Source of the DNA: Lepidodermella squamata
Taxonomy: Eukaryota > Gastrotricha
Length of the DNA: 64,000 nt
Assembly: GCA_047495785.1 (NCBI GenBank)
Contig: JBLDXI010000014.1
Location: 652,653-716,652, forward strand
Reading direction: 5' to 3'
This document shows positions 32,118 to 44,181 of the stretch, piece by piece. Below the pieces are notes generated by a model that saw nothing but the letters and a program-made list of their open reading frames with translations, made no database searches and was not told the DNA's origin. Every line of letters begins with the position of its first letter. Positions within the stretch are counted from its first letter, which is position 1. A program made the position numbers and the translations under genes.

Positions 32118-34672
32118 GCAACCGCCAGGTCATTGAATACATCAGGCAGACTGTTGCCCCATGCCAGAAACGTCAAACCAAGCAAACTTTCACTCAATCC
32201 TAAGGCGAGTCCGAAGAACTGAATCAGATTAACAACTTCGTTCGCGAACAAGTAAATCCACATTGCAGTTGTTATGAAACCAAGTACAGCAAATGCCTTG
32301 AGATAAATTCATAATAATAAAAAGTGAAATCGATAGGTATCAAACCATGTGGTATTTAGGCCGTTCGGTATTCTTAGAAGTGAAGAACACTACACCAGCA
32401 AGAAGAAGACCAACGTAGCCGAGGATAAATGTCACAGGGAACACCTCGCCTATAAGCAAATCGAGTTCTGGAACAGAGAAAAATCAACAGGTTTGCTTCA
32501 TTCTATAAGACATTTTTACCGTGTAAAGCGAACATGATGAATACTGGAGCTAGAACAAGATGTGCACAATTCAGGGGCCGGTTCCAGTTTTTCATGCGCT
32601 TCTCATCATCCACCACCGGAGTGCAGAGAAAGACGAGGAAAACAATAGGAGCCTTGATGATTTGCATAGCCTTCGAAAACTTGTTTTGAACCTTCCAATC
32701 TTCGTGCTGGATAGGGTCAAGCCCAGTCAAAATCCAACGCCAAATGGGCATTTCTTCGACAATTTCATTGCCGTCGCTCGACACTGATTCTTTTTCAGTA
32801 GCCGTATTTACAGTTTCATCTTGGGGTTCAGGAGTAACACTGACTTCTTGCAGCTCGTGGCTTTCCTGGGCAAGTGAAGGTTTCGGCGAGGCAGATCGGC
32901 GACTCGAGCGACGGCTCGATTCGCTGGTCTGACGCCGTCGTCTTTGCCGAACTTCGAATTCGGCAGAATCCGCCCCATCGTCTTCATCGGAGGAGGAGGA
33001 AGATTCTAGAACAGACCTGATCCAAGTTGCTTCCCCCGGCTGCTGCTGAACAGATGTGTTGCTAGATTTTCGCTTGATACTCTCACGAAGACGCCCGATC
33101 TGCAGCCTAGCGCCCTGTTCTATGTACATACGGGCAACCCTCGACAACCCAGCTAGTTCTTCGGGATTCTCCAAGATTTGCATGTTCCTTTCAAGTTCTT
33201 GTGCAGTTGGTAGTCCTTGCGAGTAGGTCCGCAAAATTGCAGCATTCCGTGAAGCTGCAGCTGCCCGTTCTTTTAAGTAGGTAACTGTTGTCACGTCTAG
33301 ACTGGTAGCTCGTCTCCCATCAACCCTATTGTCTGCAATGGACGGCCGAGGTAGATCAACCCAGGAAACCTTGGACCGTGGCTCATTTCCTTCCGAGCGT
33401 CTTGTCTCCTCTGTCTTTACTACCGTAGCTGGTTCCTCTGCTGTGAAGCTTTTCTCATCACTTGGCGTAGGCGGCTCGACGACGATTGAAACTTTAGTGT
33501 CTTGAGGTTGAATTTCAGGAGGTGGATGTTCGGTGGAAGCAGGCTTCTTCTTTAATTTCCGCTTATTTGACCAATCAATCAGCCAACCATTGACTTTAGG
33601 GCCGAGGATAACGCTAGCAAGGTAGACTGCGTATAAAACTAGAAAGACCAGAGCCTCAGGAATTTCGAAAATGCTATCCCAAACAACAGCGTAGGCTATA
33701 AATTGAAAGAGTGACAAATCCTACTTAATAGATTTTTTTAAATCATACCGCTGAAAACAGCGAGCATGTAGAATATCAATACGCGCAGCAGGGGCCGTTG
33801 CATCGTTCGAAAGGGTTTAACCATAATGATAAGGCCGGCAATGACGGTGGTTGTGAAAGCTCCTGAGCCGAGTAGGGTGCCATACAATACGGAAATATCG
33901 CCATCACGCAATGAGATCGCGGCTGCGATTGAGGTAAAAATGTCTGCAGCTCCATTGCCGAGAGGCAGCAAAGTTTCGCCCTATTAATATCGGTTCAGAG
34001 GCTGGTACAGTCGATATAACTAGCACTTACGGCGACATTTTCACTGTGATAGGATAATCAGAGATTAAAGATAACTCTGTAATGTAAAATGTATACCTGA
34101 GGTGTAAAGCGTTAGCGATGGCTGATAAATTTGGAATGAATCTAAAATTTGTTGGGATAATTTTTACCACGGCCTTTATCAATTGTTGAACTCACACTCG
34201 ATCCGAGGTGACAGTGATTGCTAAAAGCAGAAAGACAAACCAAATCGCCTATATAGCGCAGAGTAATTAGCGGATTTTATAGAATATCCAAGGGATTTGC
34301 TCACATTTAGGATGTACCCAATTGGCCTCAAAACAGGGCCTTGAAAGTTGCAATAGAGGTCTTCGATATAGTTTATATAGCCGCTCTCAATGCCACAGTT
34401 TGGATTGGTCTACAAGGAATGTCAATTTAATGCAGAACAAGATAAGAATTTAAGTTGAAGAAAACCTGGGCAAAGCAACATTGCTCCGCAGAATCTTCGA
34501 TTTTGTGAATATCTTGACAGCTTCTATCCTGAATAATTCAATCAAGAAGTTATTCAAATCCCTTCTGTTCACTCACGTCTTGAGCAAGAGTTGGTGAAAA
34601 CAAGAACGAAAGCGATAAAATTACTGTAATGGAAATAAAGCTATTTTTGCGCTGTTTACTCTTTAGGCGCAT
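32118..34672 (-). CDS. SLC8B1: Mitochondrial-type Na/Ca (cation/Ca) exchanger, NCLX-like; 3' end cut off by the element
   Basis: Ten exons on the minus strand: 34577-34672, 34466-34528, 34305-34409, 34196-34248, 34097-34141, 34031-34043 (13 nt), 33749-33980, 32520-33695, 32346-32467 and 32118-32296. They encode about 694 residues with an N-terminal signal-like segment and a CQDI...CCFA...CGIESGYINYIEDLYC region as in NCLX/NCKX6. The alpha-1 repeat is NVAGETLLPLGNGAADI and the alpha-2 repeat begins GLTFLAWGNSLPDVFNDLAVA. NCLX moves Ca out of mitochondria in exchange for Na or Li. The cytosolic loop in exon 8 is unusually long (about 300 residues) and rich in acidic, serine and arginine runs. 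The reading frame enters the palindromic element right after alpha-2, so the last membrane helices are missing, and they are not found at the other side of the element. Confidence 0.82.
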
Positions 34673-35790
34673 GATTTTCTCTAGGGAAATTTTGCTACAC
34701 TATGCCCAAAAAACTACGCATTCACGGTGGGCAGTTAGCATGGCCTGACTCCGCGACATATAGGCGTGTCTTATCGCTGTTTCCACTATTTTATACAACA
34801 TCCAGTACTATTTGCATTAGATAAAACTTCCGCGATACTCTTTATTTGCTAAACTCATTACTTGAGAGGCGTAAAACAGAGTTCTTGAGATGTCCTTGGC
34901 ACATCAGAGCTAGTGAGTAAACATTAATCTGTCTTCAGATCATCAGTTTCTCAGCAGATTGGATACAAAAGTGCAGTGATGAATTCTGGTAACAGAAAAT
35001 TCGAAAGTTTCACTGAATTGAGAAAGCTGGTCAATATGAAATGAAGGAAATGATATGATATGAAATGTATGATCGTTTTTGTGATTTATTTACCTCATTT
35101 TTCTTGTTTTTACTAAATTTTAGCTAATAATGCCGTTAAATTTATTTTGAAAGCTCGTTCCAGATACAGGCTCAACCCTGAGATTCAATCAAATAGTTCG
35201 TTTTAACCTTCCTGCTGGAGTTTTTCAGAGACAATTGCAGGACACGTGCCAGTTTTTGCAGGGAAATGTCGAACATGTTTGCGCATGAAATAACCTGTGC
35301 CCCATGTCGACAAACAAACAAACATCTTAATCCTCAAAGATAATAAAAAAACGCGACATGTCGCATTTTTATAATTGCACCCGGTTTCCACGTAAGGTTC
35401 ATTTCAGTTTACATCAGTAGGAAATGTATGGATAAAACGGCTCATGTCGAGGGCGTTCATCCACATGTATTCATGGGCTTTGAAGAGCAGGTACTTGCCC
35501 TTAAAGCCGACGCTTTTTTCGTTAAGCTTCCATCAAACTAAACGCGCACACGGAAAGAAGATTAGCTCATTAGCCTGACATGAGATGTGTTACAAATCAT
35601 TAAACACGGCAATAGCATCAAGAGACCATTTTTGCCTTCGGCTTAACAAATACTCATTCATTGATAGGTATGTGTATTGTTTTCACTAAATTGTCGCCTC
35701 GCCCGCGCACTCACATCACAATAGGCGGATTTAACGCCTTGTACACTGCAATACGTTACACAAAATTGTTGCGCTCATGACATTACTACA
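34673..35790. other. Divergent intergenic region
   Basis: This 1.1-kb AT-rich region lies between the 5' ends of the exchanger gene (-) and the CCP gene (+). The open frame at 35203-35391 (-) has no recognisable content. Confidence 0.45.
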
Positions 35791-38700
35791 ATGAAACGCA
35801 TTTGTGATCACGTCTTGACTGCTGTCTTAACGGTAGCAAATTTTTACGTAATCGCAACTGTTGCTCAACGGACATGCCAACTGCCGAAAATCGAGAACAG
35901 CGAATACCTGGTTGTCAACCGGCCGGTGGGTCTGGCCGACCCAGTTGGACCAGACGCGTCTTTCGCTGTGGAAGGGTCGACTCTTGAAGTTTCTTGCGCC
36001 GAAGGTTTTGGCATAGAAATCGAGAGACGCCAGTACAAAACTGTTCAAACGTCAACCTGTTTACCTGGTGGAAGATGGGAGCCTGAACTCGTCGACTGCG
36101 AAGAAAAGACTAACGAAGCGCCGCAGCGACCGATCTCATCTCTGGACGGCGGCGGGAAAGGCCCTGCTAACCCAGCCATTGTCATGTGCACTATGCCAAC
36201 CATCCCCCAGGGTGCTCAATTTGTGATCAACGACGGAGTAATCCGAGGGCCTGAATTCAGTGGCAAAAAGGTCTCAATGGAAACTGCAGTGACAATTAAA
36301 TGTCCAACCGGTTACTCAATAGCAGGTGGAAGCTCGACAGGAGTTTGCGTATCCTCGAGGCAATGGAGGCCTTTACTGGGCGAGTGTAAGCCTGGGTCCG
36401 ATGCCTCGAATTCGGCGGCAGTGACTCGACCCACCGGAATGATGTGCACTATCCCGCCTTTGATAAACGGGACTAAGCTGGTGATCAACGATGCGGCGAT
36501 TAGAGGAGCTGAGTTCGGAGGTCGGAGGCTTCAAGTTGAGACTTCGATTACAATTCAATGTCCTGTCGGCTATGACATCACTAACGGAAGCGAATCCGGC
36601 GTATGTATGTCGAATGGGAGCTGGAAACCAAGAGTCGGGCAATGCACCCAAATAATGTCTCTACCTGCAATTTCTGTAGCTCAAACTGACGTCCCAAAGA
36701 ACTGCGGACCCACTCCTGTGATTAACGGCGGAACTTTGGGATCTGGCTCAACGGAAATCGGCTCAGTTCGTCGAATTACCTGCACAGCTGGGGGTCGAGT
36801 TCAATCTGGTGTTGATTTCATAGTTTGCTTGAATAACGGATCATGGACTCAGCCTAGCCCTTGCGTACCGAGTTCCGTAACTACTGGAAGACCTACTACA
36901 CTAGCTCAAGCTGCAGTGAAATGTCCCTTACCACCTATCTTCTTGTTTGAACTGGGAAATTTCGCAGTTACCGAAGCTGAGTATGCATCGGCTGATACAA
37001 ATGTCGGTGCTACTCGAGTTTTGAATTGCAAACCGGGCTATAGAATCGATGGCTCTAATAGGGTAACTTGTCAGCAAAATGGCCAATGGACAATGCCTGG
37101 AATGTGTGTTCCGGGTGATTCAGCGCCTCCTACAACGACTGCGAGAGTAACCCAAGCTAGAACAACACTAGCAGTTACTTCAAAGCCTTCGGCACCATTG
37201 GACAGTGGAATAAAATGCCCTCTGCCACCTTTGATTCTTTTCCAACTCGGAAATTTCGCTGTTACTCAACAGGAGTATGATACCGTCGACAACAGTGTTG
37301 GGGCATCTAAAGAGCTGACATGCAAACCTGGATACCGAATCTCCGGCCCTTCTAAAGTTACTTGTCAACCTAATGGAGAGTGGACCATGCCTGGGTTGTG
37401 TGTGGAAATCCCTGCTACGACCACTCGAAGACCGGCTTCTGATGTCGTAACATGCCCCCTACCAACCAAATACCAGCTCGACATGGCTAACTATGTGATG
37501 AGTGATGAGGATTACGATTCGGCAAACATCACAGTTGGCGCGACGAGAACATTGGTCTGTAAGCCTGGTTACCAACTGTCCGGAAATGCTACCCTGAGAT
37601 GCCAGCCGAATAGGGAGTGGAGTATAGGTGGTGCTTGTGTAGCTGTCACGACCACACAATCTTCAGGTCCTACCAGCTGCCCATTGCCGCCGAAATTTTT
37701 GTTTGACCTGGGCAATTTTGCTGTTACTGATGAGGAGTACGCGAATGCAGATAACAAAATAGGAGCCACGCGTGATCTGGTTTGCAAACCTGGGTACCAA
37801 GTTAACGGACCTTCTCGGGTTACTTGCCAACGAAACGGCGAATGGACTATGCCGGGTATGTGTGTCCCAGCCGCAACGACCAGTGCGCCGAAAGTCACCT
37901 GTCCCCTGCCTTCAAAAGCTCAATTTCAACTGGGGAATTACGCAGTTACAGACTCTGAGTATGCTACGGCTAACACAAGTGTCGGGGCAATGCGGGAACT
38001 CAAATGCCGCCCGGGTTTCCAATTAATCGGCCCAACTCGAACTACCTGTCAACAGAACGGCGAATGGTCTGTACCTGGGGCTTGCCTCCCAGCGCCAACA
38101 ACATTGGGTCAGCCTATAGCTCAAGCCCAAGTTTCGACCAACTTACCTAATGGAACCCAGATTTCAAGTTCAACAGCTACTACTGTTAGTAGAGCTGTAG
38201 TTACATCGACCACTTCCGCCACTGTGATAATCAAATGCCCTCTTCCTCCTATGGCTTTGCTCGACGCGGGTGGTTACCTAATGACTGAGGCTGAATATTC
38301 GTCAGCAAACACTTCAGTTGGCGCCACTCGGGTTATCAATTGTAAGCCTGGTTATCAATTGGTTGGTTCCAGCGTTATGACTTGCCAACAAAACGGAGAG
38401 TGGACTACGTCAGGGCTATGCATGCTGGCGTCAACCTCAACGGTATTTTTTCGAGTTTTTTTCAATTTTGGTTGAGTGGAAATTTTGATGTCTTAGGTTA
38501 GTACAACCTCTACAACATCAGCCGTGAAATTTGCTGCTTGCATGTCTCCTCCAGTGCCTCTCATCACGAGGCTCGGTTTCGAATTATCGCCATCAGACCG
38601 GGGCCGGAAAGATTATGCTGTTGGCGATACAATCGTCTTGACTTGTCTACCAAACTTACCGCAACTAACTGGCCCCAACGTAATTGCTTGCAAGCCTGAC

Positions 38701-38850
38701 GGGCAGTGGACAATCGCCGGAAGATGCATTCGCGGTGAAGCATCCGTAGCAAGAAATTCCTCATCAGCTGCTACAACAATCGCGACAACAATGGTAATAG
38801 TCCTGGCCGTAATTATTGCCTTGTTATCCAACGGAGCTAATTGGCACTAA
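35791..38850 (+). CDS. Secreted/surface CCP (sushi)-repeat protein, short isoform with hydrophobic tail
   Basis: Exon 35791-38442 joins 38497-38850 across a 54-bp intron (phase 0) to give 1001 residues. A signal peptide (MKRICDHVLTAVLTVANFYVIATVA) is followed by ten CCP/sushi modules in exon 1 and an eleventh in exon 2. The first three are divergent. Modules five to ten follow one pattern: CPLPP, FxLGNFAVTxxEY, VGATRxLxCKPGY, VTCQxNGEWTMPGxC, separated by Thr-rich linkers. The C terminus is a Ser/Thr stretch then MVIVLAVIIALLSNGANWH, suited to a GPI-anchor signal or single membrane helix. CCP modules bind proteins at cell surfaces, as in complement and adhesion factors; the ligand here is unknown. 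AATAAA at 38955-38960 could end this isoform. Confidence 0.8.
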
Positions 38851-41800
38851 AGACACTCCATCCTATATTTATTCGTGTTACGTCACTCTAAATCAAACAT
38901 CCCGTTGATTTGATTTATCTCATTGGATAACGCAAGGCAATAATTTACGTGCGAAATAAAATTGAACCTCGACTATTAATTGTCTTTTTAACAGCCTATA
39001 ACTACGAATTTGACTGCTAAGGAAACAAATTCAACGAGCAAGTGTCAACTGCCACCTCCATTCGCGTTTGAAATGTATAATTTTGCTGTGTCAGCCGCTG
39101 ATTTGGCTGCCGTAAATTCGAGCGTTGGGGCTAGCTGGCAGCCTAAATGTAAACCGGGTTTCATCATTTCAGGGCCCTCTAATGTGACCTGTTTACCTAA
39201 CGGCGAATGGACCAAGAGTGGGGAGTGTGTTCGAGCAACCACCCCAGGCTTTGTCGCCTTCACCTTCAACTCGACATCAGCTCCAGTTACGACTACAACA
39301 ACCACTAAACCAGCTGTTCAGTGCATTCTACCTCCGTTTATCTTGTTTGAGCTAGGAAACTTCGATGTTACGGAGGAAGATTACGAAACAGCCAACACCT
39401 CAGTCGGGGCATCAAGAGAGCTGCAGTGCCTTCCAGGGTTCCAAATTGTCGGCCCGTCTGTGGTAAGATGTCAACCGAATGGAGAATGGACGTTGCCCGG
39501 GCTTTGTGTTCCAGCTACAGAAACAACTTCTCGAGTCTCGCAGTCTTCGTCGACATCAAAGGCTGCTACCCCTAGATCGTCCTCCATTTCAACTACTACG
39601 AAGGCACCTGTGCTTTGTCCAGTCCCTCCAAAATCCGTGTTCGAATTTGCTAATTTTCTGATAACGGACGCAGATTACAACAGTTTTAACAACTCTGTAG
39701 GGGCGACTAAGGAGCTGAAATGTAAACCTGGATTTCAAGTGAATGGGCCCCCGAGAGTGGTTTGTCAACAGAATGGGCAGTGGACCATGCCGGGTATGTG
39801 TAGCGCGATATCTCAAACAACGCCATCTGCGGCTACATCTGCGGCTACATCTGCGGCTAGAACCAGTACTTCTTGGACCACAGTACCTCAGCCGAAGATT
39901 TTGAACTGCACTTTACCTCCTAAATTCCTGTTTGACATGGGTAACTTCGCGGTTACTGATGCTGAATATGCATCTGCAAACACGAGCATCGGAGCGATAA
40001 AAACACTGAACTGCAAGCCGGGATTTCAGATAATGGGACCATCTAGCGTAACATGCCAAGCGAATGGTGAGTGGACGATGCCCGGAATGTGCGTGCAGGG
40101 TTCGGAGACATCTCCTAGAGTCACACAGCTGTCTTCCACTTCAACCATCAAACTTGCAGTTACAACAGCTGGATTAACCTCGACTGTGACCACTATAAAG
40201 CCGCTCGTTCTGTGTCCAGTTCCTCCGAAATCAATGTTCGACTTTGCTAATTTTGAAATGTCAGACGCAGAGTATAAAACTTTAAATAACTCTGTTGGAG
40301 CGACCAAAGAATTGAAATGCCGACAAGGATTTCAAGCCAATGGTCCTTCGAGAGTCGTGTGCCAACCGAATGGTCAGTGGACCATGCCAGGAATGTGTAC
40401 TGCAGTCCCGCCTACAACGATAGCTGCAGTAACAACCGCAATACCTAGAACCAGCACTGCAATACCAAAGATAATGAATTGCACGCTTCCTCCGAAATTC
40501 CTATTTGACCTGGGTAATTTTGCGGTAACTGACGCTGAGTATGTATCCGCAAACACTAGTATCGGAGCAACAAAATATCTGGCATGTAAACCGGGTTTCC
40601 AGATTATGGGTTCATCTGCGGTTACCTGCCAACCGAATGGTGAATGGACTATGCCTGGAATGTGTGTGGCGGCTCCTGAAGCTACAACATCTCGAGCCAC
40701 CGCATCAGCGTCAAAAATCACAAGCTGTCCATTGCCCCCGAAGTTCATGTTTGATCTCGGAAATTTCGCTGTGACTGATGCTGAATATGCCTCTTCGAAC
40801 ACCAGCATAGGGGCAACGAAAGTTCTCAGTTGTAAGCCCGGTTTCAAACTGATGGGGCAAGCTCAGGTAACGGTAACGTGCCAGCCAAATGGAGAATGGA
40901 CTATGCCAGGAATGTGTGTGGCCGCTGCTGAAGCTACAACACCTCGTGCCACCACACTACCACCAAGAATTACAAGCTGTCCGCTGCCTCCGAAATTCGT
41001 GTTTGATCTTGGAAATTTCGCTGTGACTGATGCCGAATATGCCGCTGCAAACACGAGCATTGGGGCGACTATAATGCTCACTTGTAAGCCCGGCTTTAGG
41101 CTGATGGGGCAGGCTCAGGTCACAGTAAAATGCCAACCAAATGGAGAATGGACTATGCCGCCTGGGTTTTGTGAACAATCTGATACAACCCAATCAGTCT
41201 CAGCTACAACGAAGGCCCCGGTTTTGTGCCGAGAGGTTCCTCGAGCCACGTTGGACGCATCCGGAGCTTCTTTGAGCCCCGAATCGTTGGCTAGTACAAA
41301 TTTTAGCGTCGGCGCAACGCGCATGCTGGTTTGCAGGACTGGATTTCAGATTTTAGGAGCCGCTAACTTGACTTGCCTCGCAACAGGCGAATGGTCTTCG
41401 CCCGGTATCTGCCGGCCGCTTGCTAGAACGATTCCTGCTACGACCACTTCCACAACTACTACTACTACAACTCAGAGAATTGCTATTGTGCCGTCTAATG
41501 ATTATAACATGATGCTGCATAGAGCGGCTGCTAGCGGGAATTCTAAGGAAGTCACGCGAATCTTAGGCCTTCGTTACAGCGGGGTTGCCTTCGACGTGGA
41601 TTGGCGAGACCCTATTCCCTTTAGTTCATGTCGAAACAACCGGACGATGACATTGGCTTCAGCACTTCATAAGGCAACAGCTTGTAATGCTAACATCGAC
41701 ATTGTCCGTCAGCTGGTTGAAGCTGGGGCGGATCGAAATTTCCAAGAAGCAACAAACGGCGATTCAGCACTGATGATGGCTGCGGAGAACGGGAATGTAC

Positions 41801-42285
41801 CTTCCTTACGATTGCTGCTGGAAAGTGGCGCAGAAATGGAGATGAAAAACATTGACGGCGAAACTGCGCTGATCTTCGCGGCTCGAAGTGGCAAATTCGA
41901 CGCTGTTAGGTCTTTGCTAAATCGAGGTGCGAATATTAGCGCTGCGACAGAAATGGGTCGATCTGCTCTTCATGCTGCTGTGATTAATGCATCGCAAAAT
42001 GCCGAGAAGATCGTTCAGTTATTGATTGAACGCGGAGCTAACGTGGAACAGCGTGATTCAATGGGTCGAACGGCGTTATCTTGGAGTGCCTTTCTCAACA
42101 AAGTGGAGCTGCTGAAAATCCTCATCGACGCTGGAGCGAATATAAACAATAAGTCGGATAACAACGTCAGTGCTTTAAGTTGGGCTGCTTCGAGACCAGA
42201 CGCCAATATGAACGCAATAAGGATTTTGATCGAGAAAGGAGCCGACAGAACTGGATGTCTTCTAACGATCTGCACATCAGGATGA
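35791..42285 (+). CDS. CCP-repeat protein, long isoform with extra CCP modules and C-terminal ankyrin repeats
   Basis: Exon 35791-38442 can instead join 38995-42285 in the same phase (0), at acceptor TTTTTAACAG, giving about 1980 residues. I prefer this to a separate gene because no ATG, signal peptide or promoter precedes the second exon and its open frame begins exactly at the acceptor with a Thr-rich linker. It adds nine CCP modules. After a Thr-rich linker, five or six ankyrin repeats follow (for example NGDSALMMAAENGNVPSL, GRSALHAAVINAS, GRTALSWSAFLNKVELL). No membrane segment is present, so the ankyrin part would be secreted with the CCP part, a rare arrangement. Modules 3-4 and 5-6 of this exon look like a duplicated pair. 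AATAAA lies at 42311-42316. Confidence 0.65.
38955..38960 (+). promoter_or_regulatory. Candidate intronic poly(A) signal for the short CCP isoform
   Basis: AATAAA lies 105 bases after the short-isoform stop and 35 bases before the acceptor of the long-isoform exon. Use of this site would favour the hydrophobic-tail isoform. Confidence 0.5.
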
Positions 42286-42301
42286 ACGTTTATTTCGTTT
42301 C

Positions 42302-42316
42302 TTTATTTTAAATAAA
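42302..42316. promoter_or_regulatory. Facing poly(A) signals of convergent genes
   Basis: TTTATT at 42302-42307 reads AATAAA on the minus strand for the phytochelatin synthase, and AATAAA at 42311-42316 serves the CCP gene. The transcripts of the two genes probably overlap at their 3' ends. Confidence 0.5.
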
Positions 42317-42401
42317 ATACCACATTAGCGATTGAAAGAGATACATTGTAAAACTAGCGTGCAAGTTGAGATCTAGAGAACGTTTACAGTGATAAGGATT
42401 G

Positions 42402-43712
42402 TTATTGAGAAAGAGCTGGAGCTGGACACAGGGCAGGCAGTTTGTCAACCGGGTTAGCACATGATTTGCAATCACACGTTTGTTTGATCAGGATCAAATA
42501 TCCACATGGCAGGTCTTCATCAGGATCGAGCGATTCCATTTCATTCCTATGAAAACAAGCAACTAATGGTTGAGAGTTTATGAGAATTTACCATACCATA
42601 AGTCATCCAAGTCGACCCAGTGCTGTTGGGCTCCGTTTTGATGGATGTCAGCCAGCATGACATGACTGCTTTCCTTCAGCCCTCCAATCGGCGTGAAGAA
42701 GCCGTTGTAGCGAACCATGATTTGTTCTCTCCCTGAAGATACAGCCGAGATCAGGTCTTCGAGAAAGAACTGCTTAGTTAATGCGCTTTTCTCACGAACT
42801 GATACGTCGAGGCCGTTACATTTCGCGAAGCATATAACGTCATCCATAGTTAAGCCACTTTGTAACGCAGCCCTAACGCAAAACTGACGCTTCGATAGGA
42901 CAAAATAGCCCCTAGGAAGTTTTGTCTCACTATCCGGTGGCGCCATGGCATCCCTATAAATTTGAAACAATGTAGTCAGTCCTTCTTTAGAGGCTTTAGA
43001 AATGTTACCATAGCTGGTCTAAAGTAGCCCAATAGGACGGGTATTTGAACCGAGCGACATCGAGGACAAGAGCTGAATTCCTTTCGACATTGAAACAACC
43101 GATTGGGGAGTAATGGCCGTCTCCAGTTTGTTGTAAAGCTTGACGTGAATACGACACAACAAGGTGTTTGTTTCTACTCGAAGTCGCGTCCTTTAAATCG
43201 TTGAGGAATTGCTGCTTCGTTGCTTTGTCGTATCGATGCGCCGTTACATTGAGGCCGTTGCACTTCGCTAGGCAGATGAATTCAGCCAGGGTGATGCCCT
43301 TCTGCTTAACGGTTTCTATCGGAACGCAGCAGTCTAACATTTCATCGGCGTACCACCGCCAGACTCCCTTCCAAACTCGACCTGGGTCTACTTCTAAGGC
43401 ATTGAGCACCATCGAAAGGGATCCAAGACCGCAGAAGGCTGGTTCAGATTGCGTTGTAAAGTTTTCGACCAGGTCGAAGTAACCCTCGGCGTAACCTTGA
43501 GCTAAGGCTTCCTTAAAGTATTGCCGTCCAAGATCCGAGGAAAAAGAGATCAAATTAGGAGGTAGAGGGCGGCGGTAGTAGCTGGTCAGCTCGCCGTGTT
43601 TTTCCATAACTCGAGCCAGGTTGCTTAAATAAGTCGAAAATTGCTCGCTTCGATTAATTTTAGTCTTGAAAATGCGAGAAACGAGCAGGCAACGTGGAAA
43701 AAACAGTTTCAT
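42402..43712 (-). CDS. Phytochelatin synthase 1
   Basis: Exons 43009-43712, 42597-42953 and 42402-42546 give 401 residues. The phytochelatin synthase domain (about residues 44-235) has the catalytic triad: Cys in QSEPAFCGLGSLS, His in TGDGHYSPIGCF and Asp in ALVLDVARFKYP. The enzyme joins gamma-Glu-Cys units of glutathione to make metal-binding phytochelatins, chiefly against Cd and As. The second half (GYFVLSKR, CFAKCNGLDV, QIMVRYNGFFTPIGG) resembles a worn second copy of the catalytic region without Cys or His. The tail has CDCKSC and further Cys, probably metal-sensing. The start adds about 35 basic residues compared with copy 2, perhaps a mitochondrial presequence; a second ATG at 43607 would remove them. 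Confidence 0.88.
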
Positions 43713-44181
43713 CGTTCCTCATTAATGACGGCTGCAATCCCTCTTTCCAGCGTAAATTCATCGATTTTTTCTCGGCAACTCTACTAGTATATCAGCAGGA
43801 TTATTATTATATCGTGTTATAGTAGTAGCGCAGTAATGCGCGATGTTGTGAATATAAAATAAGCCGTCGGCATATTTGATGAATAGCGAGTGCCACTTTT
43901 TTGTAATATTCAAAAAGACTTAAGGATAGCATTTACATGTAAGAAACAATTTTTATTTTTTTATCAGGACAACATGCTTTATCATTAGGTAGACTAAGAA
44001 AATATACTAAACTTGCCTAAATTCACCAAATACGATAGGTTAGACTCGTCAGTTTTACGTTAGTCTCGTTTGAAGGTAAATTAAACTATCAATGGGTAAT
44101 AAAACTAGGTCATGACGGGCGCGACGCAGGCCAGCGAGCGCAAAACGGGTGCGGACACCAGAACAAACAAAAAGTACGAAA
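43713..44181. other. Intergenic region
   Basis: AT-rich upstream region of phytochelatin synthase 1 and 3' flank of receptor gene 1. No gene seen. Confidence 0.45.

Noticed and set aside
36373-41324. Minus-strand open frames across the CCP gene
   Set aside because: They repeat with the CCP modules and encode low-complexity antisense of conserved motifs, with no domain of their own.
38995-42285. A separate gene starting at about 39010
   Set aside because: The apparent start codon is TTG, there is no signal peptide, and the frame opens exactly at a splice acceptor in phase with the upstream CCP exon.
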